Of a stretch of DNA of 64,000 nucleotides, positions 47,591-57,879 are shown one piece after another (positions within the stretch are counted from its first letter, which is position 1; each line of letters opens with the position of its first letter). The translations under genes were made by a program, and so were the position numbers. The notes beneath the pieces were generated by a model. The model ran no database searches. It was given only the letters and a program-made list of their open reading frames with translations, and was not told the origin of the DNA. Source of the DNA: Quercus robur (taxonomy: Eukaryota; Streptophyta; Magnoliopsida; Fagales; Fagaceae); assembly GCF_932294415.1 (NCBI RefSeq), contig NC_065536.1, forward strand, positions 8,864,474-8,928,473, read 5' to 3'.

Positions 47591-49156
47591 AATATATATC
47601 TTTCGACAAATAGCAAGTGAATGTTAGCTATTACAGTGAACAAAGGTTGACAGTACTTTGATGTGAAAACCAAATTAAGACATGAATATTTCACTACAAG
47701 ATAAGTAGATAACATGATTGACCTAGGTATCAAATTATTATCAATGCATCATCAATACTATGATTCGATTCACATGATTATAACAAGAAACAACAGCATG
47801 ATCGTGATGGATCACCCCCCGTGAATTCTTTTCTTTCAGCCACCTACCAGTCCCATTACATCTGGAAGGTTGGCTTTTTGGTACAGTATTTATCCACTAC
47901 TTATGCTTAGAAAAAAAATAAAAATCCACTACTTGAAAAATTTCCTGAATGCATTTCATTAAAGAGTAAGACACACAATTTAGCATTCTGCAATACTTTC
48001 AAAATTAAGTAATCTGACCCACATATGTTTACTTAGCTTGCTATCACTTCCTTAAAGGCTTAAATGTATACTGTTAATTTGCAACATTGTGAACCCCTTT
48101 AGCTAGTTTTACTCTCTAATTAAACTGATGTATAAGATTTATTCTATAATGAAAACACTAGAGATTATTCAGAAACAACACATATTCAACTGCCTTCTCA
48201 GATGTTTGATGTAGGATCTACTTTGTAATGGATTGCATTCAGTGTAAATCCTGATGTTGTGAAACTGGCCCATTTGAAAGCAACCAACTGTAGATGTAGA
48301 AATATATGTAAAACTACTAGCTCTCTTGCTATCCTCGGGGTTCTCAAGAATGATCCTTTTCTATAGGGTGTTGTTAGAGGACAAGGCCCACAAGCTTCAT
48401 ATTCCAGAAAATTCAAATCCAAGTACAGCCCAGAAATGCAGCCCAAAGAACTCAGCCTGCGAGCGTGCCCATACAAAGAGATCAGACCAAGAGGAGGAGA
48501 TGGGCTAGCCCAAAACTTTCTGACATGGACAAAAAGGCTCAACAATAGATCAAGCCAAAAATCTAAAAATTCGGCCCAGGTTGCCCACAAAGTCAGCACT
48601 GAAGAACATCAAATATACTTTTAATATATACTCGTTTTTAGTAACTTTTATGTTAAATGCGTATAAAAAAAAAAAGCTAAATTTTAGTTTAGATTGATAT
48701 ATATATATTTTCAAATTTCTTTTCACAATATACTTTTATGATGTAATTGTGCTATCTTAACTTTGACTAGTACTGCAAAAGAAAAAAATGAGGTCATTAT
48801 TTGGTTAAAGAAATGTCATTCTTTTCTTTTTTCCACTGTACAACATGATTTTTCATAAATAAAGTATACTATGCTATTAAAAAAAAAAAAATTTAACCAA
48901 AAGTAGATGCACTTAAAAATAGTGCCTAACTTGGGCCCGTAGAATTAATACCAACCAAGCAAGGGTCTAGTGTCTACAACTAAATCAAAAGATAAGATTA
49001 AATAAATTCCTTCTACATTTTGTAGACAAAGCCCACACAAAAGAGGAGCTAGAGAAGGAAAATAAAAAGGAGAGGTAGATTGGACAGCAAAAATGGCCAT
49101 TCCACGTCTTCTTGGACACTAAAAAATCTCACAAATGAGCTTGGAACACTTAAGAG
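47591..49156. other. Intergenic DNA
   Basis: No confident gene. One possible terminal exon (48198-48287) is listed separately. A GC-richer ORF on the minus strand (48290-48599) lacks family signals. A-runs near 48668 and 48880. Confidence 0.4.
48198..48287 (-). other. Possible terminal exon, 29 codons
   Basis: The minus strand has an acceptor (TCTACAG) before LVAFKWASFTTSGFTLNAIH and reads to a TGA at 48198-48200, ending DPTSNI. Codon use looks coding-like, but no linked upstream exon was found and I recognise no family. Confidence 0.22.
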
Positions 49157-49759
49157 TATGGATGTTCACAAAACCACAAAACCACTTAGATTGTGACTGC
49201 AATTAAATCGACCAAAATGCCCTAAAAATAGAGTAACTGTACAGTAGGTGGAGGTAAAAAAAAAAAAAAAAAAACACGTTGCACTGTGTGGTGCAATACA
49301 ATTTGCGGTTTAGTGTTAAGAAAAGAGTGCAAAACCGCACCGCACCACACACACACTTTTTTTTTTTAATAATTATATTAAATATTATTAAATATATATA
49401 TTATATGAACTATGTGTTTCAAACTGATTAAATATATATTAAAACCACACCACACAGTTTTAAGGTTTTCGGAAAACCACAAAAATTGTCCCGCACTACA
49501 CCTATTAATATATAAAATTTATTTTATATATATATAATATAATTTTTTTAAATATTTAACATATAGTAGATATATTAAATATATATTTAATAGATATTTA
49601 GCATAGATTAAATATATTCAACATATATTAAATAATAAATATATTTAGTATATATTTGTAATATATATGAAAATTGGTTAAACTGTACCGCACCACATAT
49701 CGTAATGCGGTGCTAAATATAGTCCAAAATTACACGGAACTTCAATGTAAACACCCCTA
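49157..49759. mobile_element. 603-bp hAT-like non-autonomous element
   Basis: The left end TATGGATGTTCACAAAACCA and right end TTCAATGTAAACACCCCTA are imperfect inverted repeats. Flanks CTTAAGAG and CCTATGAG are a weak 8-bp duplication (two mismatches). The interior has ACCGCACCGCACCACAC and AT-rich (TATATTAAA)n-like sequence. Similar GCGGTGCGG motifs link it to the insertion at 13092-14153. Confidence 0.6.
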
Positions 49760-49767
49760 CCTATGAG

Positions 49768-51206
49768 TTTATTGGACCCATAATTGATGCCATGCGTAAA
49801 ACAAAGCATATTTGCTGTGTAATAAGTCTTACCCGACACTACATTTCCTTTCCACCAGGCAAGAAACAATCACCATTAATGCAAGATTACTATGATCCCT
49901 TAAAGTTAGAAAATTGAGAAGGCAGTGTTCCTTTTGGGGAATGTATTTTTAATGGCGCACAGTCAACTAGGTTGCAATTCCTAGAGAAAAACCAACAGAT
50001 ATCAAAATGCAATGATTGCTAATACTCAATAGTTATAACTTACTTTCCTCCCATTTAGTAGGTTTTTGAGCTACTCCAACATCATTATAAAACAAGGACT
50101 CCAACATGAGGGTGAGGGATGAGATTAACTTCAAACCATAAAATACAGCCCACACACTCACACTTGGAAAAACTTATTCACTTATGTTTCCTGGTATATT
50201 AAATTAAAATTATGAGTTCTTAATTACACAAGCAGGAGTGTCCCTTTCTCCTTTTAACTCTTACCCCTATATTTATCTTTTTAGGCTAATATCTAATTCT
50301 CTGAAGTTGTGAGGATAGTTTGGCAAGCTTTTTCTCTCCTCTTTTGCAAGTTCGCCTTCCTTATCAGTTGTGTGAACGAGTAGTGGATTCAGCTTCTCCA
50401 ACTAAACATGGGACATGAAGGAAGCCCAATCAATTTTTGACACTAGGCAAGTGAGCAAAAGACCCCAAACGGTTGGTAGCTGATATAACCTAGTCAAGAG
50501 AATCCAATTATAATTACTGGTCAATATGTGTCAAGGACATATGCTAGAAGTATTTTCTCTTTAGTACCTTGTAAAAATTAAGATCTTGGGTCAGTTCGGT
50601 TTGGTTGGTAAGAGCTATTATGCTACGTAGCTACTTTGCTGACCCTACTGCCACTTGGCCAGAAGAGCTAAAGAGACAGACTTAGTACTCTCGTAGTTAT
50701 TGAATAGCACAGAACACTATACATGATTTCAGCATTCAGCAATGGCTTTGTTCCTGAAAGATGAATCCAAACTGTTGAAGAAGGCTGCAGTGTACAGCAT
50801 ACTATAAGTCTGGCCAATGAGATTTTGTTCAAATGGCCCTACCTATTTCCACAAGAGTGGATGGAAGTTGACCTCATGGGGGATCATGTATAGCTTAGTC
50901 CCCAATTTTTTTTAAAATATTAAATAATAGGTATATATTTAAGATTTTAAAAAATAAGTCCATGAAAAATTATATTTGCCCCTCTCAAGAAAATTATATT
51001 TGCCCCCTTCGATTTCGAATCCTAGTTCCGTCCCTAAGCTTACCAAAAATAGTAAAGAAAAAACAGACAACAGATTTAAGGCTGAAGATCTATACATAAA
51101 AACTTGAATTGATAGCATACTGAAGAAAACAGTAAGAATTAGGATACATATTGTAATCTGTAGGCTCATTTCCCCTATCAGATGCAGCTTTGAAATTTTC
51201 ATTGTG
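49768..51206. other. Intergenic DNA
   Basis: No gene recognised. 50880-51030 contains two repeats of AAAATTATATTTGCCCC and an AATCCTAGTTCCGTCCCT phrase, typical of a degraded repeat element. Confidence 0.45.
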
Positions 51207-52917
51207 CTAATCCTCTGATTTCCCTCTGTTCAATGGCATCCAGATTTCTTTCCCCTTGAACCTGCCTTTCTTCAGTAGCACTACCACTTTATATTGCGCT
51301 TCCTGCACATCAGTCACCAAGAGCTTGAATGCAGAACATATTCCCTTATCATCATTGAAATAAATGAATAGATACCAGAAAGTTCAGACCAAATTCTGGT
51401 GTGATCAGATGGATGCTCAGAAACATTTGGTCTACACTTTCATTTCACATCGAGCTTAGGAGTTTTGAAACCGTCTGTGTCCCATGCTCATCCTGGCCAT
51501 GTGTTGTGGTAGCATGGTTGCAAGTACAAGTGTAGCATCAAAGTTTGAGCTGGAACCATCATCTAAACTAATTATAGATTCCATAAAATTAGCCTGTTTC
51601 CAGGATACATGTTTTTCAAGATGCAAGTCAGATTTTAGGTAGCACAATACTTTCATCCAAAATGGTAAGCAAGACAGAAAAAATCAATTACATTTGGTTA
51701 CAGTACTACTTTTCTATGGATTGTCCAATAACATCAAGACAACTAGTTAATTGATCCTAAGATTCGAAGTATAAATAACTTCCTTGTGGCAATTCATTTG
51801 CAACTTGCTGATTATCCAATTGATTAATGGAATAATAGAATAAGAGATGGGCAGCCAGATGATCACACCTAATAAATTAAAGCATGGACAGTGTTGAGAG
51901 GCATTGATGACCATATATATGGATTTCTGATGTGATACAATTACATTGAGTCAACAAAACAACTCAAATGATACGACTTCCTTTCCAATTCTATTGAAAA
52001 TCTAAGTATCACCAATGCATAAACTTGTACAAACTCCAAATTGACTTTTCTCACTTGTGTCTTGAGCAATATGTTCTATCAAACTCATTGTAAAAATGAT
52101 GTTTGATTGAAATGAACTTTCAAGTCCAACCAATACCAAGTTGCAAAGGGGTCTATTTGTGACTTGTCATTAAAGTTAATCAATAAATATGTATAAAAGA
52201 AGAAACCTCATGTGAGAGGCCATGAGATATTTCCATGTAGCGCTTTGATAGAGTAATTTTTCATTTAGCATTCCACCTCACCTTCTTTGCACTCTTCTCC
52301 CCAAAATGGGCTAAAGTCCTGAGAGCCCACACAATACTGTACTTGCAAGCTGAAGCTAGCATTTGACCTTGAAGTTTATTAGATGAGGAACTCTTTGTTT
52401 AATCTCTTTTGTTTATCTTATTGTTAATAAGTTACTACTGAATTTTGTAGCACTCTAGCTATGCTTTAATCCCAAAACTTTAAGATTACATTAATCCTTA
52501 AGATATTGGGATCGGTTACATATTAAGGACACCTCAACTTGTAGTTATATTTAGATCCTTCAATAATAAAAATTATTAAATTTAATTTTGGCCTTCAATC
52601 TTACACACACACACATTTTTTTAGGCCATCTTTGAATAAAAAATAAAAAATATAAAACATACAGCACAATGCCGGAAGCCCTGACACAGACGGAAGTCTA
52701 ACAGGAAGCTGAAGGCATCATATATGAGAAAACTAACACTTGAGATGATATCTCTTAGTCAATATTTCATCAGTTGATCTAAGGCTTGCAAGGTCAATTT
52801 CTGACTCAAATTCCATAGAAGTTCAGTAAGATTTTAGGTTCCAAAAGGCTTGGATTACCATACCTTGAATTCTTTCTCATCAAATACCACCTCTACAGGG
52901 TCTCCTGTGTGTGTATA
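51207..52917 (-). CDS. 3' end of an unidentified gene (two linked exons)
   Basis: Exon A (52917-52864) follows a good acceptor (TTTTGCAG) and ends AAG|GTATGG; it encodes YTHTGDPVEVVFDEKEFK. Exon B (51302-51207) follows ATGTGCAG and encodes EAQYKVVVLLKKGRF then KGKEIWMPLNRGKSED and TAG at 51207-51209. Both are in phase 0, so they join cleanly across a 1.56-kb intron. The peptide is charged and strand-like; I do not recognise the family. No upstream exon was found between 52918 and the retroelement block starting about 53300. The gene may be truncated, or its 5' part may lie beyond 62050. Confidence 0.55.
51303..52863 (-). other. Intron between the two orphan exons
   Basis: 1,561 bp, GT at 52863-52862 and AG at 51304-51303. 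A 66-codon minus ORF at 51656-51456 lies inside; it has no family signal and is probably chance or an alternative exon. Confidence 0.45.
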
Positions 52918-53317
52918 CTGCAAAACTCTTCTGTTGGATCTATCCACAGTTGAAAATTGAAGCATTTATATCTTATTTGTGATAATTTTGTAGCTAGTTT
53001 ATGTAACTTCTAAGTTCAACAACTTTTCCTCCTGTTTCACTAGTAGCGCCAGAAGGTAAGAATGATTACCTAATAAAGCTGCAATTGCTCAAGGAAGGCA
53101 CAACAATTTTTAGGCTTCAGAGCATTTTCCTTATGTTTTCTCTTTCATTTTCCAGAGAACCAAATGGATTTTTTATGTTTCTAGAACCTAGATCGTGTCC
53201 TGGTGCTTTGCATTGTAGGGTTACCTGTGGTTTAATTTGATTTCATTTATTTATTTTCTAGATTGATCAAGGCTTGTTGTACTTGTTTTAACTTGATTTT
53301 TGACAAATCAGGGATTT

Positions 53318-53473
53318 TTTTTTTATACAAGATAAAAATTCTACTCAAGCCTAATCTAAGTATATATATGTGTGAAACTTCCTCCTGGAGATTTGAACTC
53401 CGGCCCTTACTTCCCACACCTAACAAACATTTATACCTATAGAGTGACCATCACGCCAAGGGTGTCAGTAGTG
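53318..53473 (-). mobile_element. tRNA-derived SINE
   Basis: On the minus strand, a box-A-like TGGCGTGATGG and a box-B-like GGAGTTCAAATCTCC lie about 60 bp apart near the 5' end, and the 3' end has an A tail (T run at 53315-53324). It is flanked by CAAATCAGGGATTT (53304-53317) and CAAATTAGGGGTTT (53474-53487), a 14-bp target duplication with two mismatches. Confidence 0.75.
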
Positions 53474-53493
53474 CAAATTAGGGGTTTAAAATG

Positions 53494-54020
53494 ATGTTCT
53501 ATGGCTTTTTCTTTCAATGTTCTATGGCTTTGACTTTTTGAGAACTTATTCAAAAACAGTCATCTAAATATTTTATATAATGCCTTGATTACAATGAATG
53601 GCACCTTTATATACCAAGGCTTCTCAAGTAAAAGCCAAGAATTTCCCTAACCTCTTCTCTAAATAACTGCCATTTGGCATCTAAAAGCTTGCTAACACCC
53701 TAACTATCTCTAATTAAGCACATTCTACTCCAACTATGCACAGGGGAAAATTAACTAACTAGTTAAATGCATGCTCATCACAAAGCAGCACTTGCACACT
53801 TTGAAACTTGCATAAACCTGCACAGGTGCACTTATCTAAACCTAGTATACCACTGTCAGATCTGTGAACACTGTTGGGTAGCATAGGAAGTAGCATACAG
53901 CAGCACAACGACCAACAGTGAAGGAAGAGGCAGCAAACTGCAGGAATCAAGTACACAGACACAAATACACCGCAGGGCAGGCAACAAGCACAATCATAGC
54001 TGATATTGAGGTTCTTAACA
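53494..54020 (-). repeat. 3' LTR of the chromovirus
   Basis: It begins TGTTAAGAACCTC at 54020 (minus strand), directly after the purine-rich AAGGGGAAAGGTA. A TATATAAAGG box is at about 53607-53622. The far end is a TG...CA-type terminus at 53494 or 53518, uncertain because of a local 24-bp tandem repeat (TGTTCTATGGCTTT). Confidence 0.6.
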
Positions 54021-54032
54021 TACCTTTCCCCT

Positions 54033-54137
54033 TCAAAACACCCTTCCCACAAGGTGTGGGAACTGGTTCTGTTGCTTGTAAATAACCTCCCAAGTAGCAT
54101 CATCTGTGGACCCTCCCTGCCACTGCACCAACACCTA
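54033..54137 (-). pseudogene. Chromodomain remnant
   Basis: The minus-strand frame reads VLVQWQGGSTDDATWEV, then YKQQNQFPHLVGRVF and a TGA at 54033-54035. This is the standard C-terminal chromodomain of chromovirus integrases, thought to guide insertion to marked chromatin. Upstream frames are broken. Confidence 0.8.
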
Positions 54138-54954
54138 AGTAGCCACTATTCCTTAACTCTATGGTCACTCTTGCAAAACAACCACCAGTTCAGGAGAGAG
54201 CTGACCTGCATTGTCTACAGGAGGCAGAGTAGGAATGGATAGTGTTATGTCCCAACTTTGGCTTGAGGCAAGATTCATGGAATACAAGATGAATCCATGA
54301 ATCTTGTGGGAAGTCAAGCTTACAAGCCACTTCCGCAATTCTTAGAATGATCTAAGAAGGTCAAATACCTTGGGGATAGCTTCCAATGCCCTTTTACACC
54401 CAATGATTTCTATTTGTATGGCTGCAACCTCCAATACACCCAATCACCCACAGCAAAGGTCCTGTCATGTCTTCTTGCAGCTTCATCCTTTCTTGTGAAG
54501 TCACTAGATTATGTGGCTTAAGAACAGCTAGAACCTACTCTCTATTCTTCAAACATGAGTCCACAACTTCTAGGTTATTGCCAGGAATGTAGTCTACCAA
54601 CCCTGGACAAGGGAACCCATACAATGCTTCAAATGGAGTTAGCTTGGTAGTTGTATGGAAGTTTTTGAACCAAAACCCACCATTCTGCCCACCTCTTAGA
54701 TCTGTCACAAGCAAAAGCCCTAAGTACGCTCCAACTCTTATTATCAACTTCTGTTTGGTGATTTGTTTGGGGGTGATATGAGGAAGACATTGCTAAAGCA
54801 GTACCCTACAGCCTAAAAAACTCATCCCAAAATGCTGTTGTGAACACTGCATCCCTGTCACTCACAATTGTGGATGACACAACATGCAAGTGCGAAGGAA
54901 ATGAAGTGCAAATACTTGGTGAGTCTGTCAACTACCACAAGAACAACATATGAT

Positions 54955-55488
54955 CCTGTGACTTTGGTAGTCCATCAATGAAATCCATGCTGATATCTGT
55001 CCAAGGCCTAATTGGAATAGGCAAGGGCTGTGATAATCCAGCGGGAGTAGAGGTCTCAGTTTTGACCCTATGACAGACTTTGCACTCGTTGATTGCCTGT
55101 TTAAATCCTTCTTCATGTCCTCCCAATAGAAATTTTGTTTGGCTCTGTGCAAGGATTTCAAGTAACTAAAGTGACCAGCCAAGGGACTGCCGTGAACATA
55201 GTTTAGTATCATTGAAATCCATGGTTTGACCCTGTGACTTTGGTAGTCCATCAATGAAATCCATGCTGATATCTGTCCAAGGCCTAATTGGAATAGTCAA
55301 GGGCTGTGATAATCCAGCGGGAGTAGAGGTCTCAGTTTTGACCCTATGACAGACTTCGCACTCGTTGATTGCCTGTTTAAATCCTTCTTCATGTCCTCCC
55401 AATAGAAATTTTGTTTGGCTCTGTACAAGGATTTCAAGTAACTAGAGTGACCAGCCAAGGGACTACCGTGAACATGGTTAAGTATCAT
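54955..55488 (-). repeat. 276-bp-period tandem duplication within the integrase
   Basis: Copies at 54955-55212 and 55231-55488 start CCTGTGACTTTGGTAGTCCA and are almost identical. Each encodes the zinc-finger region (NECKVCHRVK or NECEVCHRVK, then WTDISMDFIDGLPKSQ) and carries the same one-base frameshift between MKKDL and KQAIN. Confidence 0.9.
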
Positions 55489-55875
55489 TGGTTTTAAGTG
55501 AGAGTCTTGACCAATATGCTCTTGTAGAGCAGCAACCCATTCTGCAGCACATTTGTTATAGCTAGAACAGTATGTGCAGCACATGATACACACATTTTCT
55601 TGGATGTTATACATGGACAATCCGTGAACTTTCCAAAACCACAATCAGATATATATTATATTATATCTTGAATATGAAAATAAATCGTTTATGCATATCT
55701 TATTAGTTTTTTCCCCCTCTCTACCTACAAAAATATTATTTGGTTGATAGTGGATACCCCTTAATGAAAGGATATTTGACACCTTACAAGGGGGAAGAAT
55801 TTTATTTGTGGAGACTACGCATGATGAGAATATGAAATTTATTCGTGACAACCTGAAAATCAAACGGAACGCTCT

Positions 55876-57843
55876 ATGGAACGCTCTCTCTCTCAAGAAG
55901 AACAAGATGAACTTGCCCGGAGCAATAAAAAAGTTAAAGATGTTAGACACGCTGGCTTCAGTGATGGGCAGACTTCGGGTTCCTCCTCTCCTAGTCATAA
56001 TAGTGGTCATTGGAACCATAGTGTATCTTTTAAGGAAAAACTCGTTGGAGATATTCCTGGAGCTTACACACAAGCTTTTAGCCTTGGTGACTTAATGGAA
56101 GATGATGGGGATGCGGATGAGGAGGTCGAAGATCTCAGGCAAGGGTTTGTAGGTGTGAAACTCACGAAGGACTTCAAACAGAAAATACGTGGACCATGGG
56201 TAAAAGCTCTTATTGTTAAGGTTTTTGGCCGAGATGTGGGGTTTCATTTTCTACGAGATAAACTCCTTGCGATGTGGAAACTTGCGGGTAGATTAGATTG
56301 TGTGCATTTAGGGCGGGGTTTCTTCCTAGTTAGGTTGTCGTTGAAGGAAGATGTTGATAATGTGTTGAAGAAAGGTTCATGGTTCGTCGGAGGTCACTTC
56401 TTGTCCATTAGGCCGTGGGAGCCAAATTTCAGAGCATCGGCGGCAAATGTTTCTTCGGTTGCTTTGTGGATAAGGTTGAATGAACTACCTATTGAATACT
56501 ATAATGTTGAAGCCCTTCACCTTATTGGAGGAGCGATAGGAAATGTTCTGCGTATTGATACTTTCACTGCGTCTGAAACGAGAGGACGTTTCGCTAGATT
56601 ATGTGTCCAAGTAGATGTGGGAAAGCCGTTGGCAACCACGGTTATGATTGGTAAGCTTGAACAACCGATAAGCTACGAAGGGTTACAGAAGCTTTGTTTT
56701 GGTTGTGGCAGAATGGGGCATGAGAAGGCGAACTGTCCGTACGTTATCCGTCAAGAAGCGCCGGCTGGTGAAGCTGGGATGCCAGAAACAGCTACCTGCG
56801 ATGAGACAGGAGATAGTTCACGCGTTGGGGATGTTGATAATAGTCCAAGGCTGGCTGGGGGACCCACGAAGGACATGCAGGACGTGCATGCAGCTCGCCA
56901 GGATTTGGTTGGGCAGGTACAAGAGGCTGCGCATGATGACCAGTACGGTCCGTGGGTGTTGGTGGAGCGCAAAAAGAGTGGGACTAGAATGCAAAGGAGT
57001 GGTGGGTCCTTAGGTGATCAGAGGAATTTTTCTGCTGTGAGGAATTATGGGATAGGCGGGTTTAGGAGCAACGAAAGTTTGGTTATGGACCGGGGTGGTG
57101 CTGTGGATGGGCCTGAAAGGGATAGTAAGAGGAAGATAGTTGGGCCAAAAATTTTGGATAAAGCCCAATTTGAGAATGTCACTAAAAGGATTGGGAAAGA
57201 AGCTGCTAGCCAAGCCCATTTGGTTTCTAATCAGAATGAAGGCTTCAGTTCTAAAAGGCAGCCAAAGTCCAACTCGGTGAAGGGGAAAAAAATGCTTGCC
57301 CGTTTGAAGATGTCAAAGTATGATAGCAGCAGCAAAGTGGTAGATGATGGTACTAGAAACGGCGGAAAAATTTTTCTGAAGAAGGGAGGTGCGCTTCCAG
57401 AGAAAGGGAGAAGGTCCGGTGATGATGGTTCAATAGGTGGTGTTCCGGGTATTCTTAAGATTGATCCAGCAACGTGGGCAGAGGCGGGGTTCAGTTTTGG
57501 GAGGTGTGGCAGTGACCAGATCGGAGATGGGACGGGCCAAGCTTCGAAGGAAACCGGTGTGGACCAGGTGGATGAGCATTGTGACGGTGAGGAAAGTATG
57601 GAAGTGCAGCTAACCCATGACGGAATGGAGTGCAGAGCTCCGTTAATTTCTGCTGTCCGATCGGGTAAGGAAAATGGGAGAGGAGAAAATCAAGTCAAGT
57701 TTGAAGGTGATGCTGAGTGTTCAGTTGATGGTGGTCTGCTGTGTGTGAGTAGCTTACCAGCTGGTTGTTCTTTACGGCATGGGTCTCTTGAAGGAAGCGA
57801 CCAAGCGGATTGCATGGTTTTTGAGGGAGGAGCCCCCTGTTGA
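55876..57843 (+). CDS. LINE ORF1, nucleic-acid-binding protein
   Basis: An intact 655-residue ORF. The N-terminal MERSLSQEEQDELARS is the usual start of plant L1 ORF1 proteins. Residues about 80-250 form the DUF4283-type domain (VGVKLTKDFKQKIRGPWVKA; GSWFVGGHFLSIRPWEP). A CCHC zinc knuckle, CFGCGRMGHEKANC, is at about 274-287. The rest is low-complexity, Gly/Asp/Lys-rich. ORF1 proteins coat the LINE RNA. It ends with TGATAA, a double stop, and ORF2 starts 36 bp later in the same frame, so re-initiation would be needed. No defect is visible. Confidence 0.9.
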   Translation: MERSLSQEEQDELARSNKKVKDVRHAGFSDGQTSGSSSPSHNSGHWNHSVSFKEKLVGDIPGAYTQAFSLGDLMEDDGDADEEVEDLRQGFVGVKLTKDFKQKIRGPWVKALIVKVFGRDVGFHFLRDKLLAMWKLAGRLDCVHLGRGFFLVRLSLKEDVDNVLKKGSWFVGGHFLSIRPWEPNFRASAANVSSVALWIRLNELPIEYYNVEALHLIGGAIGNVLRIDTFTASETRGRFARLCVQVDVGKPLATTVMIGKLEQPISYEGLQKLCFGCGRMGHEKANCPYVIRQEAPAGEAGMPETATCDETGDSSRVGDVDNSPRLAGGPTKDMQDVHAARQDLVGQVQEAAHDDQYGPWVLVERKKSGTRMQRSGGSLGDQRNFSAVRNYGIGGFRSNESLVMDRGGAVDGPERDSKRKIVGPKILDKAQFENVTKRIGKEAASQAHLVSNQNEGFSSKRQPKSNSVKGKKMLARLKMSKYDSSSKVVDDGTRNGGKIFLKKGGALPEKGRRSGDDGSIGGVPGILKIDPATWAEAGFSFGRCGSDQIGDGTGQASKETGVDQVDEHCDGEESMEVQLTHDGMECRAPLISAVRSGKENGRGENQVKFEGDAECSVDGGLLCVSSLPAGCSLRHGSLEGSDQADCMVFEGGAPC

Positions 57844-57879
57844 TAAGTGCTCTCTGTCAATATTTTTTTTTTTTGTCTG

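Larger units (their letters stand above)
53494..55580 (-). mobile_element. 3' part of a chromovirus (Ty3/Gypsy with chromodomain), decayed
   Basis: Reading leftward: partial integrase zinc finger (55560-54955, with an internal duplication), integrase core remnant with TTKLTPFEALYGFPCPGLVD (about 54660-54590), HPVFHVSCLKP-like FHESCLKPKLGHN (near 54270), a chromodomain and the 3' LTR. Gag, protease and RT are missing, so the element is 5'-truncated. Multiple stops and frameshifts. The chromodomain identifies the chromovirus branch. Confidence 0.8.

Noticed and set aside
48290..48599. GC-richer minus ORF region of about 100 codons
   Set aside because: No recognisable domain; + strand ORFs overlap it equally well, so openness is not evidence of coding.
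51456..51656. 66-codon minus ORF as an exon of the orphan gene
   Set aside because: No splice signals in phase with the flanking exons, and the two flanking exons join cleanly without it.
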